Assembly (NCBI GenBank): GCA_900554395.1
Contig: USHB01000028.1
Span: 1-10,971, forward strand
DNA: 10,971 nt
Source: an uncultured Phascolarctobacterium sp.
Lineage (GTDB): Bacteria > Bacillota > Negativicutes > Acidaminococcales > Acidaminococcaceae
Reading direction: 5' to 3'
Under the pieces are notes generated by a model. It was not told the DNA's origin and made no database searches. It saw only the letters and a list, made by a program, of their open reading frames with translations. Shown here piece by piece: positions 5,883 through 10,971 of the stretch (positions are counted from its first letter, which is position 1; every line of letters begins with the position of its first letter). Made by a program: the position numbers and the translations under genes.

Positions 5883-5902
5883 AAACCGGACATTTCCGGT
5901 TT
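5883..5902 (-). promoter_or_regulatory. Hairpin at the 5' end of the usp mRNA
   Basis: A perfect 8-base stem, AAACCGGA (5883-5890) and TCCGGTTT (5895-5902), with a four-base loop. It lies within a few bases of the predicted usp transcription start (about 5904). A stem at the extreme 5' end commonly protects mRNA from decay. A T-run follows only after a GGGGA gap, so it is a poor terminator. Confidence 0.5.
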
Positions 5903-5910
5903 TCACCTAT

Positions 5911-5939
5911 AATGTAGCACCATTTCACATTTTTGTCAA
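5911..5939 (-). promoter_or_regulatory. usp promoter
   Basis: Minus-strand TTGACA (5939-5934, perfect), a 17-base spacer and TACATT (5916-5911), preceded by TGC, which gives an extended -10. The leader would be about 60 bases. The 5940-6080 stretch behind it is very AT-rich and I see nothing further in it. Confidence 0.68.
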
Positions 5940-6084
5940 AAAAATAATAGATAAATTTGAAATAAAATAAATATTGCCATAAATTAAAATTAAAGCATTT
6001 TATATTTATATTTTTAATTGGCAAAAAAGAAAATTCTAAGGCGTTGCACCCATTGAGCTGTACATTTTCCATATTCAGACAAAT

Positions 6085-6111
6085 AAAAAAAACCGTGGAT
6101 ACTCTCCACGG
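6085..6111 (-). terminator. Terminator of the tRNA-Thr transcript
   Basis: On the minus strand, CCGTGGA (6111-6105) and TCCACGG (6099-6093) form a 7-base stem around a five-base loop, followed by eight T (6092-6085). It lies 13 bases beyond the tRNA 3' end. Confidence 0.88.
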
Positions 6112-6123
6112 CTATGTTTTTAT

Positions 6124-6199
6124 TGGAGCCACAAACAGGACTCGAACCTGCGACCCTCTCATTACGAATGAGATGCTCTACCAACTGAGCTATTGTGGC
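6124..6199 (-). tRNA. tRNA-Thr (anticodon CGT)
   Basis: A 76-base cloverleaf with the 3' CCA encoded (6126-6124). The acceptor stem GCCACAA pairs fully with TTGTGGC, and the discriminator base is T. The D-arm is GCTCAGTTGGTAGAGC. The anticodon arm is TCTCA-TTCGTAA-TGAGA, with CGT at positions 34-36, which reads ACG threonine codons. The T-arm contains GGTTCGAGTCC. It is a single tRNA, transcribed from its own promoter (6211-6240) and ended by its own terminator. Confidence 0.97.
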
Positions 6200-6210
6200 C
6201 TAACGGCAAT

Positions 6211-6240
6211 ATTATAATACAAAAGCAGCTTGTTTGGCAA
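6211..6240 (-). promoter_or_regulatory. tRNA-Thr promoter
   Basis: Minus-strand TTGCCA (6240-6235), an 18-base spacer and TATAAT (6216-6211). The predicted start (about 6204) is only a few bases before the mature tRNA 5' end. Confidence 0.7.
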
Positions 6241-6254
6241 GTGCCGGATTTGCA

Positions 6255-6650
6255 TTATTCGTCAGCTTTTTCTGCTTCTGCCAGTTTTTTAGGTTTGCGG
6301 CCGCGGCGTTTCGGTTCGCCGGCATAGCCGTTCTTTTTAACAACTTTAATAAGTTCTGTAATAAAATGCAGTTCCTGCGCGTTGCAGTCTTTCAGCAAAT
6401 CCGCCAGTTCATTCTGGAAGATTTTTTCGCTGCGTTTAATGTTATCGCACAAAAGCTCATCAACAGATACATCAAGCACATTTGCCAGATGGATGATGGT
6501 CGGCAGGCCCAGTTTGGTATTGCCGGTTTCAATGTTACTGATATGAGGGGTGGAAAGGCCGATGAGATTGGCGATATAACCTTGTGTTACGCCCTTACGT
6601 GCACGTGCAGCTTTAATTCTTACTCCGATTGCTTTATAGTTAATATCCAT
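6255..6650 (-). CDS. XRE-family transcriptional regulator with basic AT-hook-like tail
   Basis: A 131-residue DNA-binding protein. Residues 8-66 form a Cro/CI-type helix-turn-helix (RIKAARARKGVTQGYIANLI, then GLSTPHISNIETG, then LANVLDVSVDELL). Residues 70-107 look helical and could mediate dimerisation. The tail at 113-122, PKRRGRKPKK, carries the RGRKP core resembling an AT-hook, which binds the minor groove of AT-rich DNA, and is followed by an acidic and lysine-rich end. AAAGGAG lies before the ATG. It is a single gene with candidate promoters at 6697-6725 and 6751-6779. Its targets are unknown. The neighbouring EamA transporter and its own promoter are the obvious first guesses. Confidence 0.9.
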   Translation of the reverse strand: MDINYKAIGVRIKAARARKGVTQGYIANLIGLSTPHISNIETGNTKLGLPTIIHLANVLDVSVDELLCDNIKRSEKIFQNELADLLKDCNAQELHFITELIKVVKKNGYAGEPKRRGRKPKKLAEAEKADE

Positions 6651-6696
6651 ATTCCCAACTCCTTTTCTTTAGTCCGACACGAACCTGCTGCTTATA

Positions 6697-6725
6697 AGAA
6701 TAACATGTGGTTTAAATTTTGGCAA
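6697..6725 (-). promoter_or_regulatory. Proximal promoter candidate of the XRE gene
   Basis: Minus-strand TTGCCA (6725-6720), a 17-base spacer and TATTCT (6702-6697), preceded by TGT (extended -10). The leader would be about 40 bases. Confidence 0.45.
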
Positions 6726-6750
6726 AAGTCCAATTTTTATAGTTTAATAT

Positions 6751-6779
6751 ATTATACCCTAATATTTGCCTTTCGGCAA
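6751..6779 (-). promoter_or_regulatory. Distal promoter candidate of the XRE gene
   Basis: Minus-strand TTGCCG (6779-6774), a 17-base spacer and a perfect TATAAT (6756-6751). The -35 box lies within a small hairpin, TTGCC-GAAA-GGCAA on the minus strand (6779-6766). Either this or the proximal element could drive the gene. Confidence 0.5.
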
Positions 6780-6816
6780 TGCTTAAATTAAATAATTTAT
6801 AAATTTGTTGCCAAAA

Positions 6817-7698
6817 TTATTTTTTTGGTATCGAAAGCAATATTACGGTAATAATTATGCATGCCATGCCAATCAAATCCATCAGCGTAAGCGGCGTTTT
6901 AAGCCATACTACTACGGCAATAATGGAAGCCAGGGGTTCTGCGCAGCTTATAAGGCTTGCCTTGGTAGAGCCAACTACTTTAAGCCCTACCAGAAACAGC
7001 GAATAGCTTAATACAGTCGCGCCGATAACAAGATACGCAAAGGCCATAAGTGCAGGCATATCCCAAGTGCCGGTAGGTGCAAACGGGTTTACAAACAGGC
7101 ACAGCAGCGTGCCCGATAAAAGCTGACCCCAGCCCACCACAAGCGTGGTGCTGTATTTAGATAACAGCCGCATGGGCTGCACTGTATAAAACGCCAGCGA
7201 AATTGCCGATATGATGCCTATTACAAGCGCCAGCGGCGAAAGCACGACATTGTTAATATCGCCGTGGGTAGAAATTAAAAATACGCCCACCAGTGCAAAA
7301 ATAATGCCTAAAAACTCGCGCCCTTCCGGCAGGCGGCGGCTTTTAAAACTCATCCACAGCATTACAAACACCGGCGATGTATATTGCAGCACGGTTGCCG
7401 TTGCCGCGTTGCACAGCGAAATAGTGTAATAAAAACCAAACTGCGCGCCTAAAAGGCCTAAAAAAGTAAAGGCCAACTGGTCTTTGGCATCGCGCTTATC
7501 TGCAAAAATGCGGAAAATATTTTCACCGCGCAAAATAAGCCAGCCTAAAAATATCAGCCCTGCCAGCACCTGCCGCACCGCAATCAGCCACGTTGCCGTT
7601 ACGCTGTGGTACTGGTACAGATATTGCCCGCAGACGCCGCCCAGCCCCCAGGCTGCCGCCGATAATAAAATTAAAATTACGCCGCTCCTGAATGACAA
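6817..7698 (-). CDS. EamA/DMT-superfamily transporter
   Basis: A 293-residue integral membrane protein of the drug/metabolite transporter superfamily. It has two EamA repeats (roughly residues 6-135 and 152-289) with about ten hydrophobic segments in all. Typical sequences are AAAWGLGGVCGQYLY at the N-terminus, CNAATATVLQYTSPVFVML closing repeat 1, and STKASLISCAEPLASIIAVV in repeat 2. Family members export amino acids or other small metabolites, and the substrate cannot be read from the sequence. The start codon is TTG (7698-7696), supported by AAAGGAGC eight bases upstream and the usual short N-terminus before the first helix. It lies downstream of the antiporter gene but is separated from it by a strong terminator, and I see no convincing promoter in the short gap. 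Confidence 0.93.
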   Translation of the reverse strand: MSFRSGVILILLSAAAWGLGGVCGQYLYQYHSVTATWLIAVRQVLAGLIFLGWLILRGENIFRIFADKRDAKDQLAFTFLGLLGAQFGFYYTISLCNAATATVLQYTSPVFVMLWMSFKSRRLPEGREFLGIIFALVGVFLISTHGDINNVVLSPLALVIGIISAISLAFYTVQPMRLLSKYSTTLVVGWGQLLSGTLLCLFVNPFAPTGTWDMPALMAFAYLVIGATVLSYSLFLVGLKVVGSTKASLISCAEPLASIIAVVVWLKTPLTLMDLIGMACIIITVILLSIPKK

Positions 7699-7743
7699 AA
7701 CTTTAGCTCCTTTATTTTGATTACATAAGAAAAATTACTGAAC

Positions 7744-7786
7744 ACACAAAAACTGCATTGCAAAAGCTGACCTTTGCAATGCAGTT
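7744..7786 (-). terminator. Terminator of the antiporter gene
   Basis: A perfect 14-base inverted repeat, AACTGCATTGCAAA (7751-7764) and TTTGCAATGCAGTT (7773-7786), around an eight-base loop. On the minus strand it is followed by TTTGTGTGTT, so it ends transcription from the 7809-9230 gene. It lies 22 bases past that gene's stop. Confidence 0.85.
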
Positions 7787-7808
7787 CGCCACGTTTTAAA
7801 AAGCTGTT

Positions 7809-9230
7809 TTATAAAAGATACAGCCAGGTTAACAGCAAAAATGTCGGAATTAAAATGCAGCCGGACCATAAAAGGTAACCGAAGAAGCTCGGCATTTTCA
7901 ATCCGCGTTCCTGCACAATGGAAAGTACCATAAAGTTAGGCGCATTGCCGATATAGCTGTTGGCGCCCATAAATACCGCGCCCATGGAAATTGCCATTAA
8001 GGTTTTGGCGCCCTCGGTCATCAGAACCTGAGCCTCACCGCCTGCCAGGTTGAAGAAGGCAAGATAGGTCGGTGCGTTATCAAGGAAGCTGGAAAGCGCG
8101 CCCGTCATCCAGAAATACATGGCGTTGTTGGCGCTGCCGTCCGGATTGGTTACAAGGGCAACCACCGGGGCAAAAGCACCGTCAAGGCCTGCACGCAGCA
8201 TTTCAAGCACCGGCACAATGGTAACAAAAATGCCGAAGAACAGTTTGCCAACTTCTAAAATCGGATCCCAGCCAAACTGGTTGGCTTCGCGCACTTCTTT
8301 GCTGGTAAGTTTAAGAGAAAGCCCTGCCGCAACGAGGAAGATAATATCGCGCAGCACGCCTTCGCCTGCCAGATGTACGCCAAGAATTTCAAAACTTACG
8401 CCGCTGTGCCATACGCCGGCCATTAATACGGCGCTTACAATAACGGCAAGCAGCAAAAAGTTAATTTTGCCGTCGATGCCGAACGGTTCTTTCGGATAGT
8501 GCGATTCTTTTTCAAGGAATTCTTCTTTTTCTTTATTAAAGAGAATGGTATCGGTAACAAAATAAATTAAAAGCAGCAGCCCTACGGCAGTCAGCATCGG
8601 CACAAGCACATGCTCGGTAGTCCAGAAGAATTCAACCCCGCGCAGAAAGCCCAAAAACAGCGGCGGGTCGCCAAGCGGGGTAAGGCTGCCCGCAATGTTT
8701 GCCACGATGAAAATAAAGAACACAAAAGTGTGCATATCGTAACGGCGGTGCGCATTAGCCGCAATAAGCGGACGAATTAAAAGCATTGCCGCACCGGTAG
8801 TACCCATAATGTTGGCGCAGACAGCGCCCAGTGCCAAAAACGCCGTGTTAACAGCCGGACGCCCGATAAAGCTGGAGCGGATATGTATGCCGCCCGCAAC
8901 GGTATACAGCGAGCCTACGAAAATAATGAACGGAATATAATCGGCAATAAGCGCATGGGCGATAGAATTAACCGCTATGCCGCCGCCATGTACAAAAAGC
9001 ATCGGTACTGCCGTACACAATGCCCAGAATACCGCTACCTTGCCAAAATGGTGATGCCAGAAATTTGGCACGGCAAGCGGGCAAATTGCTATGCAGAGCA
9101 ATACGCCTATAAAAGGCAGCGCCCACCAGAAAGAAAGTTCACCGCCATTTAATCCTGCGGCATAAACCGGCTGCGGCAGCATTGCTGCGGCAAAGGCTGC
9201 CAGTGCTGCCAGACCGTTACGTTTAAACAT
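7809..9230 (-). CDS. Sodium:proton antiporter, NhaD / CitMHS_2 type
   Basis: A 473-residue polytopic membrane protein of the ion transporter superfamily. Residues 1-24 resemble a signal sequence or first helix (FKRNGLAALAAFAAAMLPQP, then VYAAG), followed by about a dozen hydrophobic segments. Diagnostic stretches are MGTTGAAMLLIRPLI (about 142-156), GSLTPLGDPPLFLGFLRG (about 181-198) and, near the C-terminus, SSFLDNAPTYLAF and GANSYIGNAPNFMV, the paired motifs of NhaD-like antiporters. It probably exchanges Na+ for H+, although related proteins are labelled citrate or organic-anion carriers. I chose the ATG at 9230, with GGGGAG eight bases upstream, over an in-frame TTG at 9248 that would place the ribosome site inside the coding region. 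It is a single gene. Confidence 0.9.
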   Translation of the reverse strand: MFKRNGLAALAAFAAAMLPQPVYAAGLNGGELSFWWALPFIGVLLCIAICPLAVPNFWHHHFGKVAVFWALCTAVPMLFVHGGGIAVNSIAHALIADYIPFIIFVGSLYTVAGGIHIRSSFIGRPAVNTAFLALGAVCANIMGTTGAAMLLIRPLIAANAHRRYDMHTFVFFIFIVANIAGSLTPLGDPPLFLGFLRGVEFFWTTEHVLVPMLTAVGLLLLIYFVTDTILFNKEKEEFLEKESHYPKEPFGIDGKINFLLLAVIVSAVLMAGVWHSGVSFEILGVHLAGEGVLRDIIFLVAAGLSLKLTSKEVREANQFGWDPILEVGKLFFGIFVTIVPVLEMLRAGLDGAFAPVVALVTNPDGSANNAMYFWMTGALSSFLDNAPTYLAFFNLAGGEAQVLMTEGAKTLMAISMGAVFMGANSYIGNAPNFMVLSIVQERGLKMPSFFGYLLWSGCILIPTFLLLTWLYLL

Positions 9231-9338
9231 AAAAACCACTCCCCACAAACCATAAATATGCTAACTGAAAGATACCTTTATATAATTAGACAAAACTTGC
9301 TGAAATCCTGCCCCACCGGCATGTATACAACAACAGTT

Positions 9339-10154
9339 TTATTTAAGGCTTATTTCCTTAAAGCTGCACTGCGTTATATCAAGCACGCGGGCGGCTATGG
9401 CCCTGCCGCGCTCCAAATCTGCGGTAAAGCAAATATCGGTATGCCCTTCGCCGTTTACCTTTAAAAGCCCCGCCTCCTCCAGATACAGCTTTGCCTGAAG
9501 CGCCGTAGCATCAGCCGGGTCTAAAACAGTTACTTCCGTACCAAATTCCGTTTCTATAACCGGGCGGATAAACGGGAAATGCGTGCAGGATAAAAGCACA
9601 ACATCCACACCGGCAGCTTTAAGCGGTGCAGCATAAGTATTAACGGCAGCTTCAACTTCTGCCCCGTCAAAATTTCCGTTTTCAATCAGCGGCACAAAAT
9701 CAGGGCAGCCCTGCGCAAAAACTTCCGCAGTTTCATCCAGAACATTAACTGCTGCTTTATGCGCGCCGCTTGCCACCGTAAAAGGCGTTGCCATAACGCC
9801 TATTTTTTTGTTTTTCGTTGTGCCGAGCGCAAGTTCCGCTCCTTTGCTCATCCCCACAACGCCAAAGGGATAATCTTTTTGTATGCTTTCCGTTCCCAAA
9901 ACCGTAATGGTGTTGCAGGCAATAACCAAAAGTTTAATGCCTGCCTTATTTAAATAATCCGTCATATCACGCACAAAAGCGCGTATTTCAGTTTCTGTGC
10001 GCTGGCCGTAAGGCGCGCGCGCCGTATCGCCGATATATAAAAAATCTTCGTGCGGCAGCATTTTTTGCAGAACTTTTAAAACGCTCAGGCCGCCCACGCC
10101 CGAATCGAAAAGGCCAATGGGCAGTTGGTCCTGGCCGCATTGTTCCGTAGTCAT
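9339..10154 (-). CDS. murI: Glutamate racemase
   Basis: A 271-residue cytoplasmic Asp/Glu racemase, converting L- to D-glutamate for peptidoglycan. Motifs are IGLFDSGVGGLSVL (13-26) with the conserved Asp-Ser, YIGDTARAPYGQRTETE (40-56), the first catalytic cysteine Cys80 in VIACNT and the second, Cys190, in LLSCTHFPF. Several positions depart from the usual wording (ACNTITV for ACNTATA, LSCTHFPF for LGCTHYPL, a VVGMSKGAE stretch), so it may be a diverged copy, but all catalytic elements are present. The in-frame ATG at 10160 sits right on the AAAGGA ribosome site. The ATG at 10154, seven bases from it, is the better start. The gene lies at the edge of an abrupt composition change. Confidence 0.92.
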   Translation of the reverse strand: MTTEQCGQDQLPIGLFDSGVGGLSVLKVLQKMLPHEDFLYIGDTARAPYGQRTETEIRAFVRDMTDYLNKAGIKLLVIACNTITVLGTESIQKDYPFGVVGMSKGAELALGTTKNKKIGVMATPFTVASGAHKAAVNVLDETAEVFAQGCPDFVPLIENGNFDGAEVEAAVNTYAAPLKAAGVDVVLLSCTHFPFIRPVIETEFGTEVTVLDPADATALQAKLYLEEAGLLKVNGEGHTDICFTADLERGRAIAARVLDITQCSFKEISLK

Positions 10155-10160
10155 CAGCAT

Positions 10161-10259
10161 ATCCTTTGTCCCATGCCGTTGTATCGGATGGAGCGTTCGC
10201 GTCCGGGGCGTCCCGCCGTCCGCGATTTTGACTTGCGCCTTTGGGAGGCGGAGCCCATG
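10161..10259. other. Spacer at the composition boundary
   Basis: About 100 bases between the kinase stop and murI. The murI-proximal few bases resemble the rest of the window (AAAGGA ribosome site). From roughly 10,170 onward the sequence becomes GC-rich. I see no terminator with a T-run, no promoter and no repeat, so nothing in it explains the change. Confidence 0.6.
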
Positions 10260-10971
10260 TCAGTCTTCGAAGGGGAGCACCGGGTTACAGCAGCCGTCCC
10301 CGTCCATGATCCGGCATTTGCAGGTCGAGACGGGCGCGAACAGGCTGCCGAGGATACGCTCCAGCAGGATGCCTTCGCGCGAGGGCAGCCCTTGCCCGAA
10401 CGTGGCCCGGATGCCGAGGGTGACGAACTGGACGGCGCGATCCAATGCGATGGACAGGCTGTCGCCCTGAATGAGGCTGCCCGTGAGCACGCTGGAGAAC
10501 GTGTCCCCCGTGCCGGGGTAGTGGGCGGGGATATATGCGCAATCGATGCGCCAAAAGCGGTCCTCGTCGCGTTCGTAGGCAATGACCGAGGTATTTTGTC
10601 CGGGGTCCCTGCCGCCTTCCAGCAGGGGGACGCTTGTGGCGACCACGGTTTGAGGTCCCATTGCGGACAGGCGGCGCAACCGGCCCTTGATTTCCTCGGG
10701 CGAGATCCGGGGCGTGAACGGCTCGTCGAGGAGCAGGGCGACTTCGGTGATGTTCGGGGTGATGATGTCGGCGCAGGAGATGAGCCAGCGCATTTTTTCC
10801 ACCATTTCCGGGGTCATGGTGGGATCAAGGATGCCGTTGTCCCCAAGCACCGGGTCCACGACCGCCAGCCCGCCGGGGGCGAGGCAGTTGCGGATGCACC
10901 GGGCTGCCGAATCCATCTGTTCCGGGGAGGCCATGAAGCCGGAGTATACGCCGTCGAAATGGAGGCCGAGC
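10260..10971 (-). CDS. Pyridoxal/pyridoxamine kinase, 3' part, truncated by the window edge
   Basis: The reading frame is open past the edge: twelve residues (LGLHFDGVYSGF) precede the internal Met at 10934 and match the FDxxYxGF motif of pyridoxal kinases. The visible 236 residues therefore lack roughly the first 45-50 of a usual 280-290. The protein belongs to the ribokinase/PfkB superfamily and makes pyridoxal 5'-phosphate from B6 vitamers in the salvage pathway. Landmarks are VVDPVLGDNG, IITPNITEVALLL and the catalytic anion-hole YPGTGDTFSSVLTGSL. The C-terminus has an unusual Cys-rich end (CKCRIMDGDGCC). Its codons strongly favour G or C in third position, unlike every other gene here. 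Confidence 0.88.
   Translation of the reverse strand, partial: LGLHFDGVYSGFMASPEQMDSAARCIRNCLAPGGLAVVDPVLGDNGILDPTMTPEMVEKMRWLISCADIITPNITEVALLLDEPFTPRISPEEIKGRLRRLSAMGPQTVVATSVPLLEGGRDPGQNTSVIAYERDEDRFWRIDCAYIPAHYPGTGDTFSSVLTGSLIQGDSLSIALDRAVQFVTLGIRATFGQGLPSREGILLERILGSLFAPVSTCKCRIMDGDGCCNPVLPFED

Noticed and set aside
5818-6072. Minus-strand ORF of 84 residues upstream of usp
   Set aside because: It overlaps the usp promoter and the usp start, has an AT-driven composition (Phe/Tyr/Lys/Asn) and no ribosome site.
6234-6817. Recurring TTGGCAA/TTGCCAA sequences around the XRE gene, as possible operators
   Set aside because: At 6235-6240, 6720-6725 and 6774-6779 they sit exactly at -35 positions of minus-strand promoters (TTGCCA/TTGCCG). 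The remaining copy at 6808-6817 overlaps the end of the transporter gene. No operator is needed to explain them.
9231-9248. Upstream TTG start for the antiporter
   Set aside because: The GGGGAG ribosome site lies inside this extension and is correctly spaced for the ATG at 9230.
10154-10582. Alternative-frame ORFs within the GC-rich kinase region
   Set aside because: High GC lengthens spurious frames. The kinase frame carries the conserved GTGD and DPV motifs and continues beyond the window.
1-10971. CRISPR array, insertion sequence or prophage genes
   Set aside because: No regularly spaced repeats, transposase, integrase or terminal inverted repeats were seen on either strand.

Overview
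The window is most likely chromosomal DNA of an anaerobic Bacillota member. A Negativicutes-type genome is my guess, inferred from the gene content: a type III glutamine synthetase, an amtB-PII pair whose transporter carries a signal peptide, strong GGAGG ribosome sites and -35/-10 promoters with 17-base spacing. From 1 to about 10,160 the base composition is moderate, with AT-rich intergenic stretches. The last roughly 800 bases are clearly more GC-rich and look as if they come from a different source.

Layout. 42-3986 (minus strand) is a nitrogen assimilation cluster, transcribed in the order glnN (glutamine synthetase III), amtB (ammonium channel), PII protein. The glnN promoter faces the purC promoter across 3987-4295. 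An intrinsic terminator hairpin lies in the glnN leader, and a second one separates glnN from amtB. 4296-5006 (plus) is a solitary purC with its own promoter and terminator. 5117-5401 holds an apparently unannotated locus with the architecture of a type I toxin-antitoxin module. It consists of a 29-residue membrane peptide gene with a buried Shine-Dalgarno, a shared bidirectional terminator, and a convergent small RNA whose predicted loop is complementary to the peptide's start codon. 5409-5843 (minus) is a universal stress protein, 6124-6199 (minus) a tRNA-Thr(CGT), 6255-6650 (minus) an XRE regulator with an AT-hook-like tail, 6817-7698 (minus) an EamA transporter with a TTG start, 7809-9230 (minus) an NhaD/CitMHS_2-type antiporter, and 9339-10154 (minus) a glutamate racemase. 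10260-10971 (minus) is the 3' part of a GC-rich pyridoxal/pyridoxamine kinase gene running off the window edge.

How the parts relate. glnN, amtB and PII form one physiological unit: ammonium uptake, fixation into glutamine, and sensing of nitrogen and energy status. The remaining genes are mostly single transcription units with their own promoters and terminators. The toxin-like locus sits between purC and usp. Because usp has no terminator of its own that I can see, its transcript may run through the antitoxin RNA to the shared terminator. Promoter, terminator and RNA-structure calls were made by eye from the bases and have not been computed or tested.
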